This document shows, piece after piece, positions 17,281 through 24,412 of a stretch of 64,000 nucleotides of DNA. The DNA comes from Sporosalibacterium faouarense (GTDB lineage Bacteria; Bacillota; Clostridia; Tissierellales; VENL01). The position numbers and the translations under genes are program-made. Position 1 is the stretch's first letter. Every line of letters starts with the position of its first letter. Under the pieces are notes generated by a model that had not been told where the DNA came from, did not search any database, and was given only the letters and a program-made list of their open reading frames with translations. Where the stretch lies: positions 62,001-126,000 of the forward strand of contig NZ_JAETGO010000034.1 of the NCBI RefSeq assembly GCF_016765695.1, written 5' to 3'.

Positions 17281-18651
17281 ATGACAGTACCAGTTAAAAA
17301 GAATGAGGTAAAAGAAATTGAAATAATTAATTTGAATCATAAAGGTCAAGGAGTAGGAAAGATAGATAGTTTCACTGTTTTTGTAAATGGTGGACTTATT
17401 GGAGATAAAATAGAAGTCAAAATTATACTAGTCAAAAAGAATTATGCTGTTGGAAAGATGATAAAGTTAATAGAGCCTTCTAAGAATAGAATTCAGCCAA
17501 AATGCTCAGTAGCAGATATATGTGGCGGATGTCAGCTTCAAGGATTAAGCTATGAAGTACAGCTAGATATTAAAACAGATAAGGTTAAGAATGATATAGA
17601 GAGAATAGGGAAACTAGATGGAGTTCAAATACATAACACTATAGGTATGAAAACACCATATAATTATAGAAATAAAGCTCAATTTCCAGTAGGAATGAGT
17701 GCTGATGGAGTAAAAATAGGTTTTTATGAGAGGGGAACCCACGATATTGTTGACATAAAAAGCTGTGTTATTCAGCATGATTTGAATGACAAAGTTTTAG
17801 ATATTGTAAGGACTTATATGAATGAGAATAATATTAAACCATATAATGAAAAAACAAGAGAAGGAATAATAAGACATGTTTTAACCAAAACAGCGTTTGC
17901 AACTGAAGATATTATGGTTGTGATAATTACAAATGGAAAAGAACTTCCATATAGAGAGAAACTGATTGATTCTTTAACAAGTGAATTATCAAATATAAAA
18001 AGTATAGTACAGAATATCAATACTAGTAGAAATAATAGAATTTTAGGGAAGAAAAGCAAAACGCTTCATGGAGAAGATAAGATAGTCGATTATATAGGAG
18101 AATTGAAATTTAAAATATCTGCTGAGTCATTTTTTCAAGTTAATCCTATGCAGACAGAGGTTCTTTATAATAAGGCCCTTGAGTACGCTAACTTGACTGG
18201 AAATGAAACTGTATTTGATTTGTATTGTGGTATAGGTAGTATATCTTTATTTCTAGCCAAAAAAGCAAAAAAAGTATATGGAGTGGAAATAGTCGACCAA
18301 GCTATTAAGGATGCTAGGGAGAATGCTAAAATTAACTCGATAACTAATGCAGAATTTCACACTGGCAAAGCTGAAGAAGTATTCCCTAAGTTATATTCTC
18401 AAGGAGTCAATGCGGATGTAGTAGTGGTAGACCCTCCTAGAAAAGGCTGTGACCAAGAGGTTTTAGATACGATCGTAAATATGCAACCTGATAGAGTTGT
18501 ATATGTGTCCTGTAACCCTTCAACATTGGCTAGAGATTTGAAATATCTTGATGAAAAAGGATATAAAACTGTAGAGGTTCAACCAGTGGATATGTTTCCT
18601 CATACTATGCATGTAGAGACGGTGGTGCGAATACAACGCCAGAACCATTGA
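17281..18651 (+). CDS. rlmD: 23S rRNA (uracil-C5)-methyltransferase, RlmD/RumA family
   Basis: A 456-residue SAM-dependent RNA methyltransferase: N-terminal TRAM domain (about 1-60), Cys cluster for a 4Fe-4S centre (KCSVADICGGCQLQ plus SCVIQHD), and a Rossmann domain with LYCGIGSISLFLA, VVVDPPRKGCD and the catalytic YVSCNPSTLARDL. The ATG at 17281 follows AGGAG; a GTG nine bases earlier overlaps it. The extreme C-terminus, HVETVVRIQRQNH, departs from the hydrophobic ending (VVLLSR-like) that I recall for relatives, right after the HVETV codons. Those codons are a known integration site for mobile elements in Bacillota, so the last codons may be supplied by the ICE. Confidence 0.92.
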   Translation: MTVPVKKNEVKEIEIINLNHKGQGVGKIDSFTVFVNGGLIGDKIEVKIILVKKNYAVGKMIKLIEPSKNRIQPKCSVADICGGCQLQGLSYEVQLDIKTDKVKNDIERIGKLDGVQIHNTIGMKTPYNYRNKAQFPVGMSADGVKIGFYERGTHDIVDIKSCVIQHDLNDKVLDIVRTYMNENNIKPYNEKTREGIIRHVLTKTAFATEDIMVVIITNGKELPYREKLIDSLTSELSNIKSIVQNINTSRNNRILGKKSKTLHGEDKIVDYIGELKFKISAESFFQVNPMQTEVLYNKALEYANLTGNETVFDLYCGIGSISLFLAKKAKKVYGVEIVDQAIKDARENAKINSITNAEFHTGKAEEVFPKLYSQGVNADVVVVDPPRKGCDQEVLDTIVNMQPDRVVYVSCNPSTLARDLKYLDEKGYKTVEVQPVDMFPHTMHVETVVRIQRQNH

Positions 18652-18762
18652 TTTTACTGGAGTTTAAGCACTATTATGACTTCTTTAGTTTTAGCAAAAA
18701 TAGTGAAAATTACCCTCAAAAAGACCTAAAAAGGAGTATCAAAATCAAAATCGCAATATGAC

Positions 18763-18788
18763 CTGGTACGTGGGAACACGTCTACCAG
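18763..18788. repeat. two-part hairpin with GGAA loop near the ICE end
   Basis: CTGGTA (18763-18768) pairs with TACCAG (18783-18788). Inside it CGTG (18769-18772) pairs with CACG (18777-18780) around a GGAA loop, leaving a two-base bulge. This is an unusually GC-rich, well-formed stem for this AT-rich DNA. Function unknown: recombinase site, small RNA or leader are possible. Confidence 0.5.
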
Positions 18789-18826
18789 CAGTGGGTTTTG
18801 AGGTTAAAAAATGGAAAATAGGTAGC

Positions 18827-18866
18827 AAAAAATCCTGAATTCGTGAGAGTGAATTCAGGATTTTTT
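18827..18866 (+). terminator. strong bidirectional terminator
   Basis: Sixteen-base arms (AAAAAATCCTGAATTC, 18827-18842, with its complement 18851-18866) around an 8-base loop. The A and T runs make it work on either strand; it may insulate the element from rlmD transcription. Confidence 0.85.
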
Positions 18867-18881
18867 AGTGCTTGTTTTATA

Positions 18882-19055
18882 CTAAAAGCAGTTCATTACA
18901 TCGATAAAAATAAAATCGTCAGCTTTCTTATTTGTTTTTCCAAGTAAGTCTTTTCTCATAGCCAACACAATTTTACCTACAGCAGCTTTTCCTATAACTG
19001 GATCAATTCCTGGATTCGGATTACTCATAATAATGTTCTTTGTATTTAAGTGCAT
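18882..19055 (-). pseudogene. short frame, possible gene remnant
   Basis: A 57-codon minus-strand frame (MHLNTKNIIMSNPNPGIDP... ending FIFIDVMNCF) with no clear ribosome site. The residue composition is protein-like, with a basic helical stretch, but no family is recognised. It may be the degraded end of an ICE gene or chance. The bidirectional terminator lies just past its stop. Confidence 0.25.
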
Positions 19056-19199
19056 TTTTCGTTTTTAGAATTCTGGTTAGTAAAATGGTATGTTAAATAT
19101 GATCCTATTATACCTGGGAGAGGTGGGAAAATGATAAAGATAATATCTTTGTAATTCATTTTTTTCTCCATATACATTAGATTTAAAATGCTAGTTGTC

Positions 19200-20054
19200 T
19201 TACCAATAAACTTCATAATAGTGCTCTGGATTAACTAGACTCTTATTTTTAGAAAGATTGCATTCTGAGCAGGTTAACTGCATATTCGTCGAGTCATTTG
19301 TTCCGCCTTTCTCAAGTGGAATTATATGATCAAAGTGTTTTTCGTTATCTTCAAGAATGCTATATAAACCAGAAATGTCACGACTGCAGTATTGGCATCT
19401 TCCACGATCACGGTAATAAACTGCTCTTTTAAGCCACTCTGGCAGATATTTTATACGAATTAGGTGATTATGTTCGTCAAACATATCTACTGGTAAGTAA
19501 TCTTTTGATATAAATGATGACATGTATTCATTGAAGTAAAATAGGAACTTCTTATTGCCAAATAATAAAAAAAATATTGAATCCACTATGTTAGGAATAA
19601 ATTTTTCGAATTCCTCTTCGTATTTTTCATAAAGAGTTCTAAGATTCTCTTTATATTCTTTATGGCATTGGTAGTCCGAGTTTTCATATTCTGAATCAAG
19701 GGTTTCAATTATCTCCTCATAATCGATTTCACTGCTTTGATACTCATTTATGAGGTCATACTGCCTGTGGAAAAAGTCGATAATTAGTTCCTTTTCAAAA
19801 TCATCACAAAGTGAATCTAGTAAGTAGTACCTTTCATGTGACAAATAGCAGTATAAATAGCCTTCTATTAAATGATGAAGAAGTGAATACTTTTCAGGTT
19901 TCTTAATGCAATTACTTCCATTCTCAAGAACTATTTTAATGAACTCATCTGATGAAGAAAAATTTACAAAAGTTAATGATTTAAAATTTTCATCAACAGA
20001 GGCTGGATCAAAAATATTAATAATTTCACTGGCAAATTTAAAGTTAATTCCCAT
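19200..20054 (-). CDS. HNH endonuclease-domain protein
   Basis: A 284-residue protein with a C-terminal HNH nuclease domain (about residues 215-280): CQYC, FDHIIPLEKGG, then NMQLTCSECNLSK, giving the two CxxC zinc pairs and the HNH catalytic pattern. The first 200 residues are acidic and helical with no recognised domain. It may act in restriction, anti-phage defence or element maintenance. The start ATG lies only 17 bp from the IS21 insertion, which has cut it off from upstream DNA. Before that insertion the XRE regulator gene would have been 17 bp upstream on the same strand. Confidence 0.8.
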   Translation of the reverse strand: MGINFKFASEIINIFDPASVDENFKSLTFVNFSSSDEFIKIVLENGSNCIKKPEKYSLLHHLIEGYLYCYLSHERYYLLDSLCDDFEKELIIDFFHRQYDLINEYQSSEIDYEEIIETLDSEYENSDYQCHKEYKENLRTLYEKYEEEFEKFIPNIVDSIFFLLFGNKKFLFYFNEYMSSFISKDYLPVDMFDEHNHLIRIKYLPEWLKRAVYYRDRGRCQYCSRDISGLYSILEDNEKHFDHIIPLEKGGTNDSTNMQLTCSECNLSKNKSLVNPEHYYEVYW

Positions 20055-20066
20055 ATTAATTTTACG

Positions 20067-20071
20067 TAGAA
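20067..20071. repeat. IS21 target-site duplication, left copy
   Basis: TAGAA directly abutting the left end of the insertion sequence; the same five bases abut its right end at 22224-22228. Confidence 0.85.
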
Positions 20072-20173
20072 TGTAAATTATATAATCAAATTAACCAAAA
20101 ATTATAATCTCAAAATACACAGATTTATACATTTTTTTAGTATAATATTTTCAAAAAAGATAGGAGAAATATT

Positions 20174-21391
20174 ATGCGAAAAGATGTGTCTAATCAAATA
20201 AAACTTCTGAGGGAGGAGGTTGAATTATTGAACAAAAGTGAGCTAGCAAGAAGATTCAATTGTGATAGGAGGACAGTAGAAAAGTATATTAATAGCTCAG
20301 GAGATGTATCGAGAAAATCTAGAGAAGTAAAAAGTAAGTTAGATGAGTATAAAGAAATAGTAATAGATAAAGTAGATAACTATGGATCTAAGTCAATGGC
20401 GATATTTAAGTTCATTCAAAAAAAGGGATATGAAGGAGGATATCAGACAGTAAATAACTTTGTTAAGAGTCATAGGAAATCTGAAATAAAAAAAGCAACA
20501 ATCAGATTTGATACTAGCCCAGGTCTTCAAGCACAAGTAGATTGGAAAGAAAGTATAAAGATGATTAGTAAGCAAGGGGAAGTATTTGAAGTTAACATAT
20601 TTTTAATGGTTTTAGGTTATTCAAGACTTAAATTCTTAAAACTCACAACAGATAGGACTCAAGAAACACTATTTGAATGTCTGTTTGAAGGGTTTAAATA
20701 TTATCAAGGAATTCCAAAGGAAATACTGTTTGATAATATGTCCACAGTAGTAGATAGAAATAGGACAACCTTTAAGAATATAACCATAAATAAAAATTTT
20801 AAATACTTTTCAATAGATGCTGGCTTTGAAGTGATAACCTGTAGGCCATATAGACCTGAAACCAAAGGAAAAGTAGAAACTGTTGCAAAACTAACAGATA
20901 GATTGGTTCCATTTAATGAAGAGTTTGATACCTTCGAGGAATTAGAAACCATTGTGGAATCATTTAATCAAGACGTAAATAGTGAGATATCACAAGCAAC
21001 AAATGAAGTACCTTTTTTAAGATTTAAAAAAGAAAAAGAGTATTTAAACCCCTTACCACCTATGGATCTCCTTTTATCATATTTCTACCACGAAAAAGAA
21101 TATAAGGTATCTAACGAATCCATGATTAGGTATAAAGGTAAAAAATACTCTGTTCCAACAAGTTATATAGGTTGTTACTTAACAGTATCACAAATAGAAA
21201 CTGAATTATACATTTATTATACTAAAGATTTAATTGCTTGTCATAAAATATCTGATAAAATTCTTCACTACAAAAGAGATCATGCAAAGGACATATTACG
21301 TTCAGATGCACTTAAACACTATTCTGATGAGGATGTGGAGCTATTTATTGAGGAAAATCTAAAAAATATGGATATATTTTTGGAGGATTGA
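20174..21391 (+). CDS. istA: IS21 transposase IstA
   Basis: A 405-residue IS21-family transposase. The N-terminal helix-turn-helix (SELARRFNCDRRTVEKYI, about 21-38) binds the ends. The rve/DDE core shows the three acidic residues in QAQVDWKE, EILFDNMS and ETKGKVET. The C-terminal region has the beta-barrel-like RYKGKKYSVPTSYIG segment typical of IstA. The start ATG follows AGGAG. istB follows after 4 bp, as usual for the family. No frameshift or stop is seen, so the enzyme is probably active. Confidence 0.95.
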   Translation: MRKDVSNQIKLLREEVELLNKSELARRFNCDRRTVEKYINSSGDVSRKSREVKSKLDEYKEIVIDKVDNYGSKSMAIFKFIQKKGYEGGYQTVNNFVKSHRKSEIKKATIRFDTSPGLQAQVDWKESIKMISKQGEVFEVNIFLMVLGYSRLKFLKLTTDRTQETLFECLFEGFKYYQGIPKEILFDNMSTVVDRNRTTFKNITINKNFKYFSIDAGFEVITCRPYRPETKGKVETVAKLTDRLVPFNEEFDTFEELETIVESFNQDVNSEISQATNEVPFLRFKKEKEYLNPLPPMDLLLSYFYHEKEYKVSNESMIRYKGKKYSVPTSYIGCYLTVSQIETELYIYYTKDLIACHKISDKILHYKRDHAKDILRSDALKHYSDEDVELFIEENLKNMDIFLED

Positions 21392-21395
21392 TTTC

Positions 21396-22163
21396 ATGAG
21401 TACATATAATAAGCTGATGAATAACCTTGAGATACTTAAACTGGAGAAGTTCAAAAGTTTCTTACCAAACTTTTTAGAAGAAATAGCTAAAAATGAAATT
21501 CCATTTATTGATGCTTTATTAAAGTTGACTGAAAAGGAATTGGAATTTAGAGATGAGAGAGCTTCAAAGATTCAAATAGCAGTATCGGCTTTTCCTTTTG
21601 AAAAAACACTATCAGACTTTAACTTTGATTTTCAGCCTTCCATTAATAAAGCGGAATTATTAGATTTACAGAGTTTAAGATTTCTTGAAAATAAGGAAAA
21701 TATACTGTTTTTTGGTTCATCAGGAGTTGGTAAAACTCACTTGGCTGTAGCACTTGGTGTTGCTGCAGCTAAGAAAAGGCATTTAACTTATTTTATATCA
21801 TGCCATGACTTAATTATGCAACTTAACAAGGCACATGCTGAAAATAGACTAGAAACTAAACTAAAGCACTATGCAAAATATAAGCTACTGATAATTGATG
21901 AGATAGGCTATCTACCTATTGATAAACAAGGGGCTAATTTATTATTTCAACTCATCAATAAACGTTACGAAAAGAACTCTACCATTATCACCACTAATCA
22001 ACCCTTTAGTAAATGGGGAGAAGTTTTTTCAGACATTACACTTGCTAATGCAATACTAGATAGGTTAATCCATCATTCGAGTATTATTAAAATAACAGGT
22101 CCCTCTTATAGACTAAAAGGAAAAGTAGAATTATTAGAAGCTAAGAAAAACAATAACCACTAA
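21396..22163 (+). CDS. istB: IS21 helper ATPase IstB
   Basis: A 255-residue AAA+ ATPase that selects targets and assists IstA, related to DnaC. Walker A GSSGVGKTHLAVAL lies near residue 109 and Walker B LLIIDEIGYLPI near 165; sensor residues follow in STIITTNQPFSKW. The N-terminal helical domain is complete. It is in the same operon as istA, and its stop is about 60 bp from the right inverted repeat. Confidence 0.95.
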   Translation: MSTYNKLMNNLEILKLEKFKSFLPNFLEEIAKNEIPFIDALLKLTEKELEFRDERASKIQIAVSAFPFEKTLSDFNFDFQPSINKAELLDLQSLRFLENKENILFFGSSGVGKTHLAVALGVAAAKKRHLTYFISCHDLIMQLNKAHAENRLETKLKHYAKYKLLIIDEIGYLPIDKQGANLLFQLINKRYEKNSTIITTNQPFSKWGEVFSDITLANAILDRLIHHSSIIKITGPSYRLKGKVELLEAKKNNNH

Positions 22164-22223
22164 TTATAATAATTGTACATTTTGAGATTATAATTTTTAT
22201 ACATTTTAGGATTGACATTTACA

Positions 22224-22228
22224 TAGAA
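22224..22228. repeat. IS21 target-site duplication, right copy
   Basis: TAGAA immediately after the right inverted repeat and immediately before the stop codon of the minus-strand XRE gene. Confidence 0.85.
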
Positions 22229-22444
22229 TCATATCCTATCCCCATTCCTATCAACAAAATATCCTTCAAACTCACAGTCAAGAGCTTCTGCAATCTCTTC
22301 TAGTTCATTCATTGAAAAGTTATCTCTTTTGAATTTATTTGCCATGTTTTGATTTGTGGTTCCAAGTCTTTTGCTAAGTTCTATAATCGTTACATTCTTT
22401 CTTTTAAGTAAAATGCGGATTTTCTCACCCATTGTTAATTTCAT
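22229..22444 (-). CDS. XRE-family helix-turn-helix regulator
   Basis: A 71-residue Cro/C1-type regulator, essentially one HTH domain (MGEKIRILLKRKNVTIIELS, then LGTTNQNMANKFKRDNFS). The length and C-terminus (LDCEFEGYFVDRNGDRI) match the small repressor-like proteins at ICE control regions. It is divergent from parA, with 170 bp between them, so it may control that promoter. The IS21 insertion lies five bases after its stop codon and leaves the protein intact while separating it from the HNH gene formerly downstream. Confidence 0.85.
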   Translation of the reverse strand: MKLTMGEKIRILLKRKNVTIIELSKRLGTTNQNMANKFKRDNFSMNELEEIAEALDCEFEGYFVDRNGDRI

Positions 22445-22545
22445 TAATTATCACCTGCCTAAGTTAAATAATACACCTATTAGTGAATATCTGCAATAAT
22501 TTTGCAGAATGACTTGCTATATAGAAAAGTAAAATAGATGAAACC

Positions 22546-22574
22546 TTGTTTAAATTAATTATAAAATGTATTAT
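22546..22574 (+). promoter_or_regulatory. promoter candidate for parAB and downstream ICE genes
   Basis: TTGTTT (22546-22551), 17-bp spacer, TATTAT (22569-22574), about 40 bp before the parA start. An imperfect inverted repeat (ATGT...ACATTATAA, about 22562-22584) overlaps the -10 and could be an operator for the divergent XRE protein. Confidence 0.5.
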
Positions 22575-22614
22575 CACATTATAAAGTGAATATTAGAAAG
22601 GAGCAAAAAAAATC

Positions 22615-23397
22615 ATGAGTAAAATTATAGCCGTAGCATCCCAAAAAGGTGGGGTAGCAAAAAGCACAACTTGTAGGAATTTAGCAACGATTTTAGCAAA
22701 GGAGGGTTACAAGGTACTCGCAATTGATACGGACAATCAAGCTTCAATGACTGACTGCTTTGGTATTGAGAAACCTGAAACACTTGATACGACACTGTAT
22801 CATTTGATGATGGCTGTTATGAATGAAGATGATTTTCCACCAAAAGAGAACTACATACTAAACATGGATGGCGTGGATGTCATCCCCAGCAGTATTGAAA
22901 TGTCAGCCATTGAGATGAACTTGGTCAGTACCATGAGCAGAGAATACGTTCTAAAAACAATCATAGAACAGCTTAGAGCAGATTATGATTACATCATTGT
23001 AGATTCAGCTCCATCCTTAGGCTTAATGACATTAAATGTATTAGCTGCTTGTGACAGTGTATTGATTCCAGCAACACCGGAGTACTTATCGGTAAAAGGA
23101 CTGGAACTATTGCTTCATACTATTATGAAGATAAAGCGCCGAATTAATCCAAGTATTACTTTTGAAGGCATTCTGCTAACGATGTTTGATGAGCGAACCA
23201 ATCTATCCAAAAATATGATTGAAATGGTAGATGAATCTTATGGTGAGCATATCAAAGTGTTTGATATTAGAATCCCCAAATCTGTAAAAGTTGGAGAAGC
23301 CAATCTTCAAAGTAAATGTATCGTGGATTATATGCCAACGAATAAAGCGGCTATTGCTTATCAGGAACTGACAAAGGAGTTGATTAACAATGGATAA
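22615..23397 (+). CDS. parA: ParA-family partition ATPase
   Basis: A 260-residue ParA/Soj ATPase with the deviant Walker A QKGGVAKSTTCRNLA (about 8-22), the A' motif DTDNQASMTDCFG and Walker B YIIVDSAPSLGLM. With ParB it partitions or stabilises DNA. On ICEs such pairs probably help the excised circular form persist and replicate in the cell. Start follows GAAAGGAG. parB overlaps its end by 8 bp, indicating translational coupling. Confidence 0.92.
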   Translation: MSKIIAVASQKGGVAKSTTCRNLATILAKEGYKVLAIDTDNQASMTDCFGIEKPETLDTTLYHLMMAVMNEDDFPPKENYILNMDGVDVIPSSIEMSAIEMNLVSTMSREYVLKTIIEQLRADYDYIIVDSAPSLGLMTLNVLAACDSVLIPATPEYLSVKGLELLLHTIMKIKRRINPSITFEGILLTMFDERTNLSKNMIEMVDESYGEHIKVFDIRIPKSVKVGEANLQSKCIVDYMPTNKAAIAYQELTKELINNG

Positions 23398-24412
23398 AGC
23401 AAAAATGAAAAAAGTGGAAACATTTGCCTCAATCTTTGGGGAGGATCATAGTGATGCGCCATCTGAAAAAACAGATGGCACCACGTCATTAAAGCTTGAT
23501 GATCTCATTCCTTTTAGAAATCATCCATTCAAGCTTTATGAAGGGGAACGATTCAATGACATGGTTGAGAGTATTAAAAACTATGGCGTGATTGTTCCTA
23601 TCGTTGTAAGAAAAGTAGATGATAAATTTGAAATTTTATCTGGCCACAACAGAGTTAATGCAGCTAAAGAAGCCGGGTTAACTGAGATTCCAACGGTAAT
23701 AAAGGAAGGGCTCACAGAAGAAGAAGCGACACTAATTGTCACTGAAACAAATTTAATGCAACGTTCCTTTTCAGAACTGGCTCACTCAGAAAGAGCCACA
23801 GTTCTTGCTACTAGACACAGTGTAATGAAAAGCCAAGGTGTCAGAACAGATTTACTAAGTGAGATTGAGAAGTTGTCTAAAGCGCCTAATGCAATGGAAG
23901 ATTTAACTTCATGCCCAGTGGGCACGAAGTTAGATACAAAAAAAGAGATTGGTGAAAAATATGATTTGTCCTCTCGCTCAGTAGCCCGCTATTTGCGTAT
24001 CAACGAATTAAATGCTCCATTAAAAGACTTAGTTGATGAAGGCAAAATTGCCATGCGAGCTGGTGTAGACCTTTCTTATCTATCACAGGAAAATCAAGAA
24101 ATGGTGGAAGCCATTATTTCTGAGAACACCTTTAAAGTAGATATGAAAAAGGCAGCTCTTTTGAGAAAGCATGAGAGAGAGGGTAATCTTAATTGGAATA
24201 TAGCCCAAAAGATTATCAGTGGTGATATGCTTAAAAGCACAGGTAAAGTGAAACCGTTTAAGCTTCAACCCACAATCATTTCAAAGTACTTTAATCCAAA
24301 TGAGGATAAGAAGGCTATTGAAAAAACAATTGAAAAAGCTCTGGATTTTTACTTTAGCCAGGTGAAAAACCAATCACATGACTTAGAGGAGGGGGAGGAG
24401 ATGATTGAGTAG
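23390..24412 (+). CDS. parB: ParB-family partition protein
   Basis: A 340-residue ParB homologue. The N-terminal ParB/Srx domain binding CTP is seen as [27 protein letters not shown] and [19 protein letters not shown] (about 35-135). The central HTH domain ([14 protein letters not shown]) follows near residue 200. The C-terminal part is ICE-specific and was not recognised. Start ATG overlaps parA and follows AAAGGAG; its end overlaps the following giant gene by 8 bp. No parS repeats were seen nearby. Confidence 0.88.
   Translation: MDKAKMKKVETFASIFGEDHSDAPSEKTDGTTSLKLDDLIPFRNHPFKLYEGERFNDMVESIKNYGVIVPIVVRKVDDKFEILSGHNRVNAAKEAGLTEIPTVIKEGLTEEEATLIVTETNLMQRSFSELAHSERATVLATRHSVMKSQGVRTDLLSEIEKLSKAPNAMEDLTSCPVGTKLDTKKEIGEKYDLSSRSVARYLRINELNAPLKDLVDEGKIAMRAGVDLSYLSQENQEMVEAIISENTFKVDMKKAALLRKHEREGNLNWNIAQKIISGDMLKSTGKVKPFKLQPTIISKYFNPNEDKKAIEKTIEKALDFYFSQVKNQSHDLEEGEEMIE

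Larger units (their letters stand above)
18652..19199. other. ICE left end: structured non-coding region
   Basis: 548 bp without a convincing gene. It holds a GGAA-tetraloop hairpin (18763-18788), a strong bidirectional terminator (18827-18866) and a weak 57-codon minus-strand frame. Position next to rlmD suggests attachment-site DNA. Confidence 0.55.
20072..22223 (+). mobile_element. complete IS21-family insertion sequence
   Basis: A 2152-bp element with istA and istB. Terminal inverted repeats start TGTAAAT at 20072 and end ATTTACA at 22223. A second matching block of 20 bases (AAAAATTATAATCTCAAAAT, 20097-20116, complement at 22179-22198) lies 18 bases inside each end. Five-base target duplication TAGAA on both sides. 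Intact genes, matching ends and an intact duplication indicate a recent insertion. Confidence 0.95.

Noticed and set aside
18763-18788. Integron attC site
   Set aside because: No integron core-site triplets, no integrase or cassette genes nearby.
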